64,000 nt of DNA from Bauldia litoralis (GCF_900104485.1 NZ_FMXQ01000011.1:62001-126000), one strand, 5' to 3'. Positions 16,881 through 26,676 are shown, numbered from the stretch's first letter. Notes: generated by a model from the letters alone, not told the origin. Made by a program: numbers and translations.

Positions 16881-17855
16881 TCAGCTTGCGGTGACAGCGT
16901 TCAGCCAAGCCGCTGTCTGGGCGATCGCCCGCATCGGTTCTGGATGGACCGCCAGGGCTTCGAGGAAGGCATGCGGCGCATGCGGATGGTGGTCGAGGCT
17001 GACGGCATTGCCGGCCTCGAACAGCCGGACCAGCATCGCCAGGTTCTCGTCCCGCAGGATATCCAGTCCGGTGGTGACGAGGCGAATTGGCGGCAGTCCG
17101 GCGAGATCGCCATGAAGCGGCGAAGCGAGCGGTTCGGCCCGGCGGTCTGCATCGGGGCAATAGAGATCCCAGAACCAGGCCATGCGGTCGCCGGTGAGCG
17201 TGAATGGGGGCGCGCTGAAGGTCACGTGCGAAGGGTGCGCGCGGCTCCCGTCGTAGACACCATAGTTGAGGATAAGCGCGTCAACGGGGGGCGCCCCGGC
17301 GTCCCGCATGGCAATCGCGCAAGCAAGGGCGAGGTGGGCGCCGGACGAGTCGCCACCGAGCGCCAGGGGCGCGGTCAGACCCAGGGGTGGGAACCGCGAT
17401 CGCACGGCGTCGATGGTCGAGACGCAGGAAGGAACCGTATCCGGAAACCGGACCTCCGGCGCCAGCGGGTAATCGACGCCAACAACCGCCCAACCGGCGG
17501 CCGCCGCGTATTCGCGCATGATCCTGTCATGGGTGTCGATGTCGAGGAGCGCCCAGCCGCCGCCGTGAAAATAGATCAGCGTCGGCAATGGCCGGGTGTC
17601 GCTCGGATAGTAGACGCGCATCCGGAGCGCACCTTCGGGCGTCGCGATCGTCTCCTCGACGATCGTGTGCATCGTCGCGCCACCGCGCTGCCAGGGCAGG
17701 CGCGCCCGCGACGCAGCGGCACGGACCTCGGCAATGCTCGCCTCGCTCGGAACGATGGCCGGATCAGAGGGGCCGATCGCCTTGAGGAACGGCAGATAGG
17801 CCGGGTCCAGCATGGATGCCTCGGCGAGCGGGCTGGGGGCCGGCTCGACGCTCAT
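16881..17855 (-). CDS. Alpha/beta hydrolase (hormone-sensitive-lipase-type esterase)
   Basis: 324 aa. The oxyanion-hole motif HGGGW is near residue 96 and the nucleophile motif GDSSGAHLA near residue 170; an Asp and a His (HAPHAFLEAL) complete the triad in the C-terminal part. It would hydrolyse a short acyl or aryl ester. The start overlaps the stop of the Ldh_2 gene by 4 bp (ATGA), making it the last gene of the importer-amidohydrolase-dehydrogenase operon. It may release the sugar from an ester or open a lactone; substrate unknown. Confidence 0.82.
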   Translation of the reverse strand: MSVEPAPSPLAEASMLDPAYLPFLKAIGPSDPAIVPSEASIAEVRAAASRARLPWQRGGATMHTIVEETIATPEGALRMRVYYPSDTRPLPTLIYFHGGGWALLDIDTHDRIMREYAAAAGWAVVGVDYPLAPEVRFPDTVPSCVSTIDAVRSRFPPLGLTAPLALGGDSSGAHLALACAIAMRDAGAPPVDALILNYGVYDGSRAHPSHVTFSAPPFTLTGDRMAWFWDLYCPDADRRAEPLASPLHGDLAGLPPIRLVTTGLDILRDENLAMLVRLFEAGNAVSLDHHPHAPHAFLEALAVHPEPMRAIAQTAAWLNAVTAS

Positions 17856-18928
17856 TGCCCGGCAAGCGCCGTCACATCGACGCCGAGCGCCTTGCCCGCC
17901 GCGACGATGTCGTCGATGGCGGTTCCCGGCAGGACGATCCCGTCCCGCGACGCTGCTTCGAGATCGGATTCGATTTCACCCGGCACATACAACCGCTCCA
18001 CCCCGTCGCGGCGGCCGGAAGTGTGAACCTGCGCGATGACGCCGTCCGTGCGCGTCTTGAAGCGCGCGACATCCTCGAAGAAGGCGACATTGATCGCCAT
18101 GAAGAAATGCCCGTCGACGCCGACGACCGCGCCATCTTCCATGTTGCCGGACTCGGTCCCGTAGCCGGCACCGGACAGGAGGCTCGACAGCATGCCGACC
18201 GCCATGCCGAGGCCGACGCCCTTGTGCTGGCCGATCGGCTGGATGATGCCGTTGAGCGCCGCACCCGCATCGGTGGTGGGATTTCCCTCCGCGTCGAACG
18301 CCCAGCCCTCGGGGATCGGACTGCCCTTCTGGTGGTAGATGCGGATCTTGCCATGGGCGGTCGCGCCAAAGGCGAAGTCGAGCACGAAGGGCTTGCCGCT
18401 GGCCGCCGGCATCGCGATCGACAGCGGGTTGATGCCGACGATCCTGTCGGTGCCGCCCCATGGCGCCATCGTCGGGATGGCGTTGGTGCCGGCGATGCCG
18501 ATCATGTCGGCCTCCGCCGCCATCAGCGTGTACCAGTCCATCGCGCCGCAATGGTTGGAGCCGCGCACCGCCGCGAACGCAACGCCGATTTCTCCGGCCC
18601 GCTCGATCGCCCGCCGCATGGCCATGGTGCCGCCGATCTGGCCCATGGAGTTGTGGCCATCGATGACGATCGCCGCGCCCCGGTCCGAGACGACGGTCGG
18701 CACGCCGCGCGGGTCGACGCCGTCCTTCGTCATTTTCTTCACGTAGTCCGGCACCCGCATCACCCCGTGCGAAAGGATGCCGCGACGGTCGGAGGCGACC
18801 AGCGACCCGGCGAGCAGCGCCGCGTCCGCGTCGCTCATCCCGCAACCGGCGAAAATCGCCGTGACAATCGCCTCAAGCGCCCCCGGATCGACGACGCGAT
18901 CCCCTGCTCCCTTGGGATAAATGGCCAT
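17852..18928 (-). CDS. Malate/L-lactate/ureidoglycolate dehydrogenase family (Ldh_2) oxidoreductase
   Basis: 358 aa, NAD(P)-dependent 2-hydroxyacid dehydrogenase family with its own (non-Rossmann) fold. Landmarks are SHGVMRVPDYV near residue 54, HNSMGQIGG near 94, SNHCGAMDWY near 130 and GGTDRIVGINPLSIAMP near 170. It would oxidise a 2-hydroxy acid to a 2-oxo acid, or the reverse. In this operon the substrate is probably an aldonic acid or its breakdown product. Overlaps the esterase gene by 4 bp. Confidence 0.86.
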   Translation of the reverse strand: MAIYPKGAGDRVVDPGALEAIVTAIFAGCGMSDADAALLAGSLVASDRRGILSHGVMRVPDYVKKMTKDGVDPRGVPTVVSDRGAAIVIDGHNSMGQIGGTMAMRRAIERAGEIGVAFAAVRGSNHCGAMDWYTLMAAEADMIGIAGTNAIPTMAPWGGTDRIVGINPLSIAMPAASGKPFVLDFAFGATAHGKIRIYHQKGSPIPEGWAFDAEGNPTTDAGAALNGIIQPIGQHKGVGLGMAVGMLSSLLSGAGYGTESGNMEDGAVVGVDGHFFMAINVAFFEDVARFKTRTDGVIAQVHTSGRRDGVERLYVPGEIESDLEAASRDGIVLPGTAIDDIVAAGKALGVDVTALAGQ

Positions 18929-18943
18929 GGTGACGCTCCTCGA

Positions 18944-19801
18944 TTACAGTCGGTAGAAGGCGATTGCGTTGTCGCGGTAAAGCTTGCGGCGCTCGGCCTC
19001 GGACGCGCCGGCAACAACGGTGTCGACGACATCGACCCAGCGCTTGTAGGTCGAGGCGAGTTCCGAGACCGGCCAGTCGCCGCCGAACATCACCCGGTCG
19101 AAGCCGAAGCAGTCGATGGTGTGTTCGATGTAGGGAATGACCTCGGCCTCGGTCCATCGGTCGTGATGGGCCTCGGTGACAACGCCGGAGATCTTGCACG
19201 CGACATTGGGGAAGCTGGCGATCTCGCGCATCTCAGACTTCCACGGCTCGACCAGCCCGTCGCGGATGCCGGGCTTGGCGACATGGTCGATGACGAAACT
19301 GACCTTCGGGCAGCGCCGGACCAGTTCGATGGCGTCGGCGAGTTGCGGATGCAGAACACAAATATCGAAGGAGAAGCCGAACTCCGGCAGCATCTGGACG
19401 CCGGCGACGAAGTCGTCCTGTAGCGCCCAGCCGGGTTCGTCGAGATGCCGCTCGATCAGCCGCCGCACGCCGCGCGCGATGCCGACCTCGGCATAGGCGG
19501 CAAGATCGGCCCGGGCCCCCTCGCCTTTCTCCAGCGGGATCGCCGCAACCATGCCGCGGATCAGGTCCGGCTCGCTGCGGGCGACATTAGCCACCCATTC
19601 CGCCTCGCGCAGATGCTGGTCCGGGGCGGCATCGACCTCGACGAAGACCAGCGCCTCGACGTCGACCCCGGCGGTCAGCCTGCGGAAATCATCCGGCAGG
19701 TGCGGCCGGTTGAGCTTTGGCGCGTTGGCCATCCAGGGGAAATCGAGCGCGCCCGGATCGTAGAGGTGGACATGGGAGTCGACGATAGGAAAGTCAGGCA
19801 T
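18944..19801 (-). CDS. Amidohydrolase-family sugar lactonase (COG3618-like)
   Basis: 285 aa TIM-barrel hydrolase of the amidohydrolase-2 group that includes L-fuconolactonase and L-rhamnono-lactonase. It starts with the metal-site motif VDSHVHLYDP (residues 7-16), has a central FVIDHVAKP and ends with MFGGDWPVSE carrying the catalytic Asp. It probably opens an aldonolactone to the acid that feeds the pathway. Located between the importer permease and the Ldh_2 gene, 21 and 15 bp away, clearly one operon. Whether the lactone is D-apionolactone is inference from neighbours. Confidence 0.82.
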   Translation of the reverse strand: MPDFPIVDSHVHLYDPGALDFPWMANAPKLNRPHLPDDFRRLTAGVDVEALVFVEVDAAPDQHLREAEWVANVARSEPDLIRGMVAAIPLEKGEGARADLAAYAEVGIARGVRRLIERHLDEPGWALQDDFVAGVQMLPEFGFSFDICVLHPQLADAIELVRRCPKVSFVIDHVAKPGIRDGLVEPWKSEMREIASFPNVACKISGVVTEAHHDRWTEAEVIPYIEHTIDCFGFDRVMFGGDWPVSELASTYKRWVDVVDTVVAGASEAERRKLYRDNAIAFYRL

Positions 19802-19822
19802 GGTCTCGGTTCCTGAGCAGGA

Positions 19823-20785
19823 TCATCTTTCGGTGGCGATGCGATCGCGGCGACGGGCGGCGGTCACCGAGAGCCCCACCGCGACGATCAGCATGAAGCC
19901 GTTGAACAGCGGCTCGACGAAGAAGGGCGCGCCCAACTGGTTGAGCCCCGCGACGGTCACCGCCAGCACTGCGACGGCAACCAGCGTTCCCCAGACATTG
20001 GTGCGGCCGGGCTTGATCGCCGTCGCGCCGAGCAGCGCGCCGGTGAAAGCTGGCAACAGAAACTCCTGGCCGACCGTGCTCTGACCGACCCGCAACTGCG
20101 CCTGGAGAACGATGCCGGCAAAGGCCGAGACAAGGCCGCCAATGACGAAGGCGATGGTGACGTAGCGCTGGGCCGAGATGCCGTTCAGTTCGGCCGCCCT
20201 CGGGTTCTCGCCGAGCACGTAGAGCTTGCGGCCGAAAGGCAGGTACTCGAACACGATCCATAGCACGATGCCGATGACGATGACGTAGATCAGCGCCAGC
20301 GGCACCGGGCCGATGCGGCCCGACAGGGCGATGAAGGCCGGCGCCAGCGAGCCGACGACCTGTCGGCCCTCCGTGTACCACTGCAGGATACCGAGCAGGA
20401 CCGATCCGGTGCCGAGCGTGGCGATGAAGGAGTTGATCCTGATGCGCGTCACCAGGATGCCGTTGATGAATCCGACGACGACGCCGATCGCCAGGACCAC
20501 CAGGCAGGCGAGCCACCACGGCATGCCCTGCTGGGTCTGCAGCCCGATCGCCAGGATCTGCGAGATGCCGATGACGCCGGCGACCGAGAGGTCGAACTGG
20601 TTGGCGGTCATCGGAATCATTACCGCCAGCGCGGCAAGCGCGTAGATCGAGCGGTTGTTGGCGAGCGAGGTGAAGGTGAACTGGGTCGGGAAACTGTCCG
20701 GCCGGAGGATCGAGAAGAGGACGATCAGGCCGACCAGCAGGATCGGCAGGCCCCAGCTCGAGACGATACGAATGATCGACGGCAT
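19823..20785 (-). CDS. Ribose-type sugar ABC importer permease
   Basis: 320 aa with about nine hydrophobic helices (for example LPILLVGLIVLFSIL at the N-terminus) and the FLLPAFTGALLGAT block typical of RbsC/BPD_transp_2 permeases; the C-terminus is short and basic. Works with the two-domain ATPase immediately upstream (2-bp gap). Single permease, so presumably a homodimer. Imports a monosaccharide or acid sugar. Confidence 0.9.
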   Translation of the reverse strand: MPSIIRIVSSWGLPILLVGLIVLFSILRPDSFPTQFTFTSLANNRSIYALAALAVMIPMTANQFDLSVAGVIGISQILAIGLQTQQGMPWWLACLVVLAIGVVVGFINGILVTRIRINSFIATLGTGSVLLGILQWYTEGRQVVGSLAPAFIALSGRIGPVPLALIYVIVIGIVLWIVFEYLPFGRKLYVLGENPRAAELNGISAQRYVTIAFVIGGLVSAFAGIVLQAQLRVGQSTVGQEFLLPAFTGALLGATAIKPGRTNVWGTLVAVAVLAVTVAGLNQLGAPFFVEPLFNGFMLIVAVGLSVTAARRRDRIATER

Positions 20786-20787
20786 GC

Positions 20788-22269
20788 TCAGACCGCTCCG
20801 CCGGAGGCCAGCGCCGTCAGCCGCTCGACCGACAGGTCGGCGCGTGGCACCTCGGCAACGGTCTGGCCGCGGCTGAAGACCAGTGCGCGATCGGACAGGC
20901 CGGCGACCTCCTCGAAATCGGAGGAGACCAGCAGGACCGCCAGCTTCCTCGACAATGCTTCGTTCAGCAAACGATAGATCTCCGCCTTTGCGCCCACATC
21001 GACGCCGGTTGTCGGCTCTTCCAGAACCAGGACCCGTCGGCCAACCGTCAGCCAGCGGGCGATGACCACCTTCTGCTGGTTGCCGCCGGACAGGGTAGCG
21101 ATCGGCCGCTCGGTATCGCGCGGACGCACGTCGAAGGTATCGAGCGCGTCGGTCGCCATCTGCCGTTCGCGCTGCGTTCCGATCACGCTGATGCCGGCAA
21201 GGTCGGGATCGGGAAAGAGATTCTCCCGCACCGCCAGCCCGGCGCAGATGCTCTCTTCGGTGCGCTTGCTCGACACGAAACCGATGCCCTCGACGATGGC
21301 GTCGTGGGAATCGTCGAGCGTCAAACGCTTGCCGTCGAGGCGGATGTCGCCCGAGCGCGAAGGAAGCGCGCCGGCGATGATGCGGCCAACGACGTCGTGC
21401 CCGGCGCTGCGCAACCCGACGAGACCAAGGATCTCGCCGGCCGCCACTTCAAAGCTGACCGGCCCGACCGACTTCGACTTCAGGTCCTCGACCGCGAGGA
21501 CGACATCGCCGATGTCGTGGCGGATGGCGGGAAACAGTTCCTCGATGCCGCGGCCGACGATATCCATCACCAGTCCCTGCGGCGTCGTCTCGCCGACCGG
21601 GCGGCTGGAGACCACCTTGCCGTCGCGAAGGACGGTCACGGTGTCGGCGATGCGGAAAACCTCGTCGAGGCGGTGGGTGACGTAGATGATGCCCAGACCC
21701 TGGCCGCGCAGGCGCTGCAGCACCTCATGCAGGCGGATGACATCGGATTCCGGCAGCGTCGCGGTCGGCTCGTCAAGGACCAGGATCCGCGCCTCGATCG
21801 CCAGCGCCCGCGCGATCGCCACCATCGATTTCTCGGCCGCCGAGAGGCGTCCGACCAGCGTGCCCGGATCGAAAGTGCAGCCCATCGCGTCGAGGGCGTG
21901 GCGCGCCTTGTCCTCGGTCGCGCCCCAGTCGATCAGGCCGCGCTTGCGCTGGTAATCGGCAACCACAGCGACATTCTCGGCCACCGTCATCGTCTCGACT
22001 AAGCCAAGGTCCTGGTGGACAAAGGCGATGCCGGGGACCGGCTTGCCCGGCCCCGCCTTTCCGGCGGGACCTTCGATCGCGCCATCGTCGGCGACGTAGA
22101 TGCCGGCGAGGATCTTGATCAGCGTCGACTTGCCGGCGCCGTTCTCGCCCAGGAGGGCATGGATCTCGCCGGCCCGAATGGCGAGGCCGACCGAGTCAAG
22201 CGCCTGGGTTCCCCCGAAACGCTTGCTCAGTCGGTCGCACCGCAGAAGGACGGGGCCGGCGGGAGTCAT
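20788..22269 (-). CDS. Ribose-type sugar ABC importer ATPase (two fused domains)
   Basis: 493 aa with two nucleotide-binding domains, RbsA/MglA style. Domain 1 has Walker A GENGAGKST and Walker B ILVLDEPTATLP. Domain 2 has a degenerate first loop (GLRSAGHDVV), the signature LSGGNQQKV and VLEEPTTGVD, the usual asymmetry of this family. Follows the binding-protein gene by 30 bp and precedes the permease by 2 bp. Confidence 0.9.
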   Translation of the reverse strand: MTPAGPVLLRCDRLSKRFGGTQALDSVGLAIRAGEIHALLGENGAGKSTLIKILAGIYVADDGAIEGPAGKAGPGKPVPGIAFVHQDLGLVETMTVAENVAVVADYQRKRGLIDWGATEDKARHALDAMGCTFDPGTLVGRLSAAEKSMVAIARALAIEARILVLDEPTATLPESDVIRLHEVLQRLRGQGLGIIYVTHRLDEVFRIADTVTVLRDGKVVSSRPVGETTPQGLVMDIVGRGIEELFPAIRHDIGDVVLAVEDLKSKSVGPVSFEVAAGEILGLVGLRSAGHDVVGRIIAGALPSRSGDIRLDGKRLTLDDSHDAIVEGIGFVSSKRTEESICAGLAVRENLFPDPDLAGISVIGTQRERQMATDALDTFDVRPRDTERPIATLSGGNQQKVVIARWLTVGRRVLVLEEPTTGVDVGAKAEIYRLLNEALSRKLAVLLVSSDFEEVAGLSDRALVFSRGQTVAEVPRADLSVERLTALASGGAV

Positions 22270-22299
22270 TGTCGTCTTCGTGTCAGCCGGCGCTGCCGC

Positions 22300-23394
22300 C
22301 TAGCCTTCGACGCCCCACAGTTCGAGATACTTCGCCTTGTAGTCGTTGGTCGGGACGAAGGCATTCTGGTCGCCGCCCTCGGCATCGACATTGTCGGGCG
22401 TGACGAGATACGGCGCCTGGACGAAGTCGCTCGGCGCCTCGCCCTGGATGGCGCGATTGATCTCGTCGACGGCCTGGTAGGCCTGCATCTCGACCGGCTC
22501 GGAGACCGTGACGGCCTGGTATTCGCCCGAACGGATGCGCTCATAGGCGGAACGCTGACCATCGGCGCCGACCAGCTTGATGTCGCCGGCTTCGACGCCG
22601 GCACTGCGCAGCGCCGGAACCTGGAAGTCGAGCGTGTAGTCGGCGACCGCCGTGACATAGAGCGGCGTGCCGTATTTCTGGATCCACGAGATCACCAGTT
22701 GCGGCTGGCGCTGCGCCACTTCGGCGATCGGCGAGCTGACATACTCGACGACTTCGCAATCCGGGCATTCCTTGATCCGCGCCTCGGTGGCGCGCGACTT
22801 CGCCTCGGCGATGGCGAATTCGTTGTGGCTGGTGACGACGACCTTGCCCTTGCCGCCGGAGTCGACGATCACCCAGTCGGCCTGCGCCTTGCCGATCTCG
22901 CGCGGGTCCTGCTGGATGTTGGTGAAGAGGTGGAGTTCCTCATTGGGGCCAGGCAATGCGGCGGCGTGGATGCCGACGATCGGGATATTCTTCGCGACCG
23001 CCTCGCCGATCGGCTCCTGCAGGCTGGCCGCGTCGGCCGACGTGACGATGCCGTCGACGCCGAGCGCAATGGCCTGGTTGAAAGCGTTGATCCAGCCGAC
23101 CGGCGTTGCCTTGCCGTCGATGATCGTCACGTCCCAGCCGATCTTCGATCCGGCTTCCTGGATGGCGACGCCCCAGGCGCGCGAGGCATCGTTGTTTTCG
23201 TCATTCGAGATATAGGCGATCTTCTTGCCGGCTTCCGGCTTCGGCGAACTGGTCGGACCACGCCAGTCGGTCTGCGGACCGGCGTAGATCACCAGATCCT
23301 TCTTCGCCTCTTCGACGATGTCCTGTGCGGCGACCGAGCCGGCCATGCCAAACACCGCGACGACCGTCGCGAGCAACGTGACTTTCATTTTCAC
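22300..23394 (-). CDS. Sugar ABC importer periplasmic binding protein
   Basis: 364 aa. Sec signal peptide with hydrophobic core VTLLATVVAVFGMAGSVAAQ, cleavage after VAA. Mature protein is of the type-I ribose/AI-2 binding family (KIAYISNDENNDASRAWG, VDGIVTSADAASLQEPI, IHAAALPG). A GGGAGG ribosome site precedes the ATG. First gene of the operon ending with the esterase; the shared promoter region to the SDR holds TGGTATGA and TTGGTCTGATAGGT elements. Confidence 0.9.
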   Translation of the reverse strand: MKMKVTLLATVVAVFGMAGSVAAQDIVEEAKKDLVIYAGPQTDWRGPTSSPKPEAGKKIAYISNDENNDASRAWGVAIQEAGSKIGWDVTIIDGKATPVGWINAFNQAIALGVDGIVTSADAASLQEPIGEAVAKNIPIVGIHAAALPGPNEELHLFTNIQQDPREIGKAQADWVIVDSGGKGKVVVTSHNEFAIAEAKSRATEARIKECPDCEVVEYVSSPIAEVAQRQPQLVISWIQKYGTPLYVTAVADYTLDFQVPALRSAGVEAGDIKLVGADGQRSAYERIRSGEYQAVTVSEPVEMQAYQAVDEINRAIQGEAPSDFVQAPYLVTPDNVDAEGGDQNAFVPTNDYKAKYLELWGVEG

Positions 23395-23440
23395 CTCCCT
23401 GAGCGGCGCATCGTCCTTGAATGCGAATGCGCGATTGATC

Positions 23441-23448
23441 TGGTATGA
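23441..23448 (+). promoter_or_regulatory. GntR-type half-site upstream of the sugar importer
   Basis: TGGTATGA (inside CTGGTATGACTAG), 47 bp before the binding-protein start. The 9-mer TGGTATGAC recurs inverted at 25041-25049 before the GntR gene, and TGGTATGA is the left arm of the apnO-oiaK repeat. A shared regulator is inferred. Confidence 0.4.
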
Positions 23449-23537
23449 CTAGTTTTAAGCGCGCCGTCTAGCAAAATTCTGCTATTCTCAGGCCGATTTC
23501 TTCCCTCAAAGCCCAGCTCGGCGGGAGTCACCCAGTT

Positions 23538-23551
23538 TTGGTCTGATAGGT
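23538..23551 (+). promoter_or_regulatory. Candidate GntR operator before the SDR gene
   Basis: TTGGTCTGATAGGT, 7 bp before the SDR start and partly over its ribosome site. The minus strand at 25056-25069, just upstream of the GntR gene, reads TTGGTCTGACAGGT, 13 of 14 identical. FCD-type GntR operators commonly have this TGGTC-type core. Confidence 0.5.
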
Positions 23552-23557
23552 AACGAC

Positions 23558-24286
23558 ATGAAATCAGCGTTCGAACTCTCGGCCCGGAAGGTGGTCGTCA
23601 TCGGCGCCGCGGGCGGGATCGGCCAGGCGACCGCAAGGGTTTTTGGCGGGCTGGGCGCGCGACTTGTCCTCGCCGACCGCGAGGCGCCGACCGATCTGGC
23701 GGCGGAGATCGTCGCGGCCGGCGGCGAAGCCAGCGCGTCGGCCTGCGATGTTGCCTCGCGGGACGCGGTGGAGGCGCTGATCGCCGGGGCCGGCGACATC
23801 GACGCCCTGGTCTATGTCGCCGCGATCTGCCCCTGGGATGACTGGACCGACGACGGCTGGGACGACGTGTTCGACGATGTGCTGGCGGTCAACCTCCGCG
23901 GCGCGGTCTTCGCTGCCCGCGCCGCGATGCCCGGGATGGCGGCGCGCGGCGGCGGCCGGATCGTTCTCGTCGGCTCGCTGGCCGGCAAGATGGGCGGCCT
24001 CATAGCGAGCGCCCATTACGTCGCCTCGAAGGGCGGGCTGCATGCCCTCGTCAAGTGGCTGGCGCAGCGCGGCGGTCCGCAGAACATCCTGGTCAGCGGC
24101 ATCGCGCCGGCCTCGACGGCGACGCCGATGATGGAGGGAAAATCTGTCGACCTCGAACGGATCCCGCTGCGGCGAATGTCGAGCCCGGAGGAAATCGCCT
24201 GGCCGACCGCCTTCCTGTGCTCGGATGCAGCCAGCTACATCTGCGGCACGGTCCTCGACGTCAACGGCGGCGTCTACATGGCCTGA
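23558..24286 (+). CDS. SDR-family oxidoreductase
   Basis: 242 aa short-chain dehydrogenase. Cofactor motif GAAGGIGQA near residue 14, VYVAAICPWDDW in place of the usual NNAG region, catalytic Ser in VGSLAGK, YVASK (Tyr/Lys) near residue 150, and C-terminal LDVNGGVYMA. The missing NNAG is unusual but tolerated in the family. Divergent from the importer operon and overlapping the tail of the GntR gene by 13 bp. Probably oxidises the imported sugar or alcohol. Confidence 0.86.
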   Translation: MKSAFELSARKVVVIGAAGGIGQATARVFGGLGARLVLADREAPTDLAAEIVAAGGEASASACDVASRDAVEALIAGAGDIDALVYVAAICPWDDWTDDGWDDVFDDVLAVNLRGAVFAARAAMPGMAARGGGRIVLVGSLAGKMGGLIASAHYVASKGGLHALVKWLAQRGGPQNILVSGIAPASTATPMMEGKSVDLERIPLRRMSSPEEIAWPTAFLCSDAASYICGTVLDVNGGVYMA

Positions 24287-25014
24287 GACGAGGCGCGGCG
24301 GCGGCTTTCGGGGCGCGCCTCGGGCGGCGCCACACCCTGCCAGTAATAGTGAGCGACCGTCGCGAGATGGGTCTCCATCGCCTCTTCGGCAACAACCGAA
24401 TTGCCGGCAGCGATCGCCTCGTAGATCGCCCGATGCTGCTCGAAGATCTCCGACCGGGTTGCACCGGCCCGTGCCGAAACCGAGCGCTGCTCGGCCAGCC
24501 ACGCCATCAGCGCATGATGAAGGGCGGTGAAGATCGGGTTATGGGTGATCATCGCCAGCGTGTAATGGAAGGTCAGGTCGGTGCGCTCGAATGTCGGCTG
24601 GTCCTCGGCCGCGCCGTTGGCGTCGAGCGCCGCCTTCAGCGCCTTGAGGTCTTCCGCCGTTGCGTGTTTCGCGGCGTGGCGGGCAAGGCCGATCTCGAAC
24701 AGCGTTCGCGCATTCTGCAGGTCGCGAACACCGTCTGTCTGGCTGAGCATGTGCCGCGCCGCGCCGGACAGGTCGTCGACCAGCGTGTTGGCGTCGGGAC
24801 GCGACACCCGCGCCGCGGCACCCGGGCGGGTTTCCAGGAGCCCCTTCCGCTGCAGCATGAACAGCGCTTCGCGGACGGTTGACCGTCCGACCCCGAACTG
24901 CTCCATCAGTCCGCGTTCTGACGGGATCTTGTCACCGACCGAAAGCCGCCCGGAAAAGATCGCCAACTCGAGATGCTCGGCGATTTCCTCAAACCGTTTC
25001 CGCGCTGGCGCCAT
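24274..25014 (-). CDS. GntR-family regulator, FCD subfamily
   Basis: 246 aa. Winged helix at about residues 8-75 (IPSERGLMEQFGVGRSTVREAL) and FCD domain at about 100-220 with FERTDLTFHYTLA and two further His residues (EQHRAIYE, METHLATV). Its own upstream region and the SDR promoter share a TTGGTCTGAYAGGT element, so it probably autoregulates and controls the SDR, and possibly the importer operon through the TGGTATGA sites. Confidence 0.88.
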   Translation of the reverse strand: MAPARKRFEEIAEHLELAIFSGRLSVGDKIPSERGLMEQFGVGRSTVREALFMLQRKGLLETRPGAAARVSRPDANTLVDDLSGAARHMLSQTDGVRDLQNARTLFEIGLARHAAKHATAEDLKALKAALDANGAAEDQPTFERTDLTFHYTLAMITHNPIFTALHHALMAWLAEQRSVSARAGATRSEIFEQHRAIYEAIAAGNSVVAEEAMETHLATVAHYYWQGVAPPEARPESRRRASSQAM

Positions 25015-25055
25015 GAGTCCCCTTTTCGCTGGTCGACTCCGTCATACCACATCGA

Positions 25056-25069
25056 ACCTGTCAGACCAA
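25056..25069 (-). promoter_or_regulatory. Candidate GntR operator, autoregulatory
   Basis: TTGGTCTGACAGGT on the minus strand, 42 bp before the GntR start, with TGGTATGAC a few bases further downstream at 25041-25049. Matches the SDR-promoter element in 13 of 14 positions. Confidence 0.5.
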
Positions 25070-25123
25070 TTGGCCTTCCGGGCTTCGGAGCTGTTTGACC
25101 GGGAATGATGCAGGTGCCCCGGC

Positions 25124-26635
25124 TCAGGCCGAGTCAGCCGGCGCACGCGTCAGGGTTCGCGAGACCGCGTCGCACCAGCCGGCGTAGCGGCGGGATCGCT
25201 CGGGCGCGCGCATCTTCGGCGTGAAGCGCCGGTCGGACTTCCAGCCTTTGGCGAAGGCATCGGGCGCCGGGCAGATACCGGCCTGCAGGCCGGCGAGATA
25301 GGCGGCGCCGAGAGCGGTGGTCTCGAGGTTCTTCGGTCGGTCCACCGGCGCGCCGAGGATGTCGGCGAGGAACTGCATCGTCCAGTTCGAGGCGACCATG
25401 CCGCCGTCGACCCTGAGGACGGTGCGCGCTGCACTTCCCTTCTCCCAGTCGCCCTGCATCGCATCGAGGAGGTCGCGGGTCTGGAAGCAGACCGCCTCCA
25501 AGGCAGCCCGCGCGATCTCCGCCGAAGTGGTGCCGCGGGTGATGCCGTAGATCGCGCCCCGCGCCTCGGCGTCCCAATAAGGCGCGCCGAGCCCGACGAG
25601 AGCCGGGACGAAATAGACCGGATGATCGGCGTCGGCCATTGCCGCGAGCCGCCCGGTGTCCTCGGCCCGCTTGATGACCTTCAGCCCGTCGCGCAGCCAT
25701 TGCACCGCCGCACCGGCGACGAAGATCGAGCCTTCCAGCGCATAGGTGCGCTGGCCGTCGAGCTGGTAGGCGATGGTGGTCAGCAGCCGGTTGCGGGAGC
25801 GCACCGCCTGGTCCCCGGTGTTGAGGAGTGCAAAGCAGCCGGTGCCATAGGTCGATTTCAGCATGCCCGGCTTGAAGCAGGCCTGGCCGATGGTCGCCGC
25901 GTGCTGGTCGCCGGCGACGCCGAGAATCGGGATCGCGGCGCCAAGGATGCTCTTGTCGGTGACGCCGAACTCCGCGGCGCAGTCCCTGACCTCCGGCAGC
26001 ATCGCGCGCGGCACGCCGAAGATCTCCAGCAGCGTGTCGTCCCACTTTCCATCGTGGATGTTGAACAGCAGCGTTCGCGAGGCGTTGGTAGCATCTGTGA
26101 CATGCGCCTTGCCGCCGGTCAGCCGCCAGATCAGCCAGCTGTCGATGGTGCCGAAACAGAGGTCGCCGGCAAAGGCGCGCTTGCCCGCGCCCTTCACCGT
26201 GTCGAGCAGCCAGCCGATCTTGGTGCCCGAGAAATAGGGATCGAGCAGCAGGCCGCTGAGTTCGGTGATCGTCGGCTCCAGCCCCTTGCGGCGGAGCGAG
26301 GCGCAGATATCGGCGGTCCGCCGATCCTGCCAGACGATGGCGCGGTGGATCGGCTTGCCGGTCTTGCGGTTCCAGACGACGACAGTTTCACGCTGGTTGG
26401 TGATGCCGATGCCGGCGATTTCCGCCGGCTTGATCTTCGCCTTGCGGATCGCCGAGCGGCAGGTGGCGACGACGCTCTCCCAGATTTCCTCCGGGTCATG
26501 CTCGACCCACCCGGCCTTCGGAAAGATCTGGCGAAACTCGCGCTGCGCGGAACCGACCGGCTTGAGCTTCGCATCGAAGACGATGGCCCGGGTCGAGGTG
26601 GTGCCCTGGTCGATGGAGAGAATGAAACGAGGCAT
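25124..26635 (-). CDS. glpK: Glycerol kinase
   Basis: 503 aa, the usual length. Phosphorylates imported glycerol to glycerol 3-phosphate. Landmarks: ATPase motif [11 protein letters not shown] at residues 6-16, [15 protein letters not shown] near 80, and C-terminal [12 protein letters not shown]. The frame continues upstream without a stop through antisense of the permease genes, but ATG 26635 matches the family start exactly. Last gene of the glp operon, 41 bp after the DUF2160 gene. Confidence 0.95.
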   Translation of the reverse strand: MPRFILSIDQGTTSTRAIVFDAKLKPVGSAQREFRQIFPKAGWVEHDPEEIWESVVATCRSAIRKAKIKPAEIAGIGITNQRETVVVWNRKTGKPIHRAIVWQDRRTADICASLRRKGLEPTITELSGLLLDPYFSGTKIGWLLDTVKGAGKRAFAGDLCFGTIDSWLIWRLTGGKAHVTDATNASRTLLFNIHDGKWDDTLLEIFGVPRAMLPEVRDCAAEFGVTDKSILGAAIPILGVAGDQHAATIGQACFKPGMLKSTYGTGCFALLNTGDQAVRSRNRLLTTIAYQLDGQRTYALEGSIFVAGAAVQWLRDGLKVIKRAEDTGRLAAMADADHPVYFVPALVGLGAPYWDAEARGAIYGITRGTTSAEIARAALEAVCFQTRDLLDAMQGDWEKGSAARTVLRVDGGMVASNWTMQFLADILGAPVDRPKNLETTALGAAYLAGLQAGICPAPDAFAKGWKSDRRFTPKMRAPERSRRYAGWCDAVSRTLTRAPADSA

Positions 26636-26676
26636 CGTCGGGGTATCCGTTGCAGCACGTCGAGGGGCGGTTCCGC

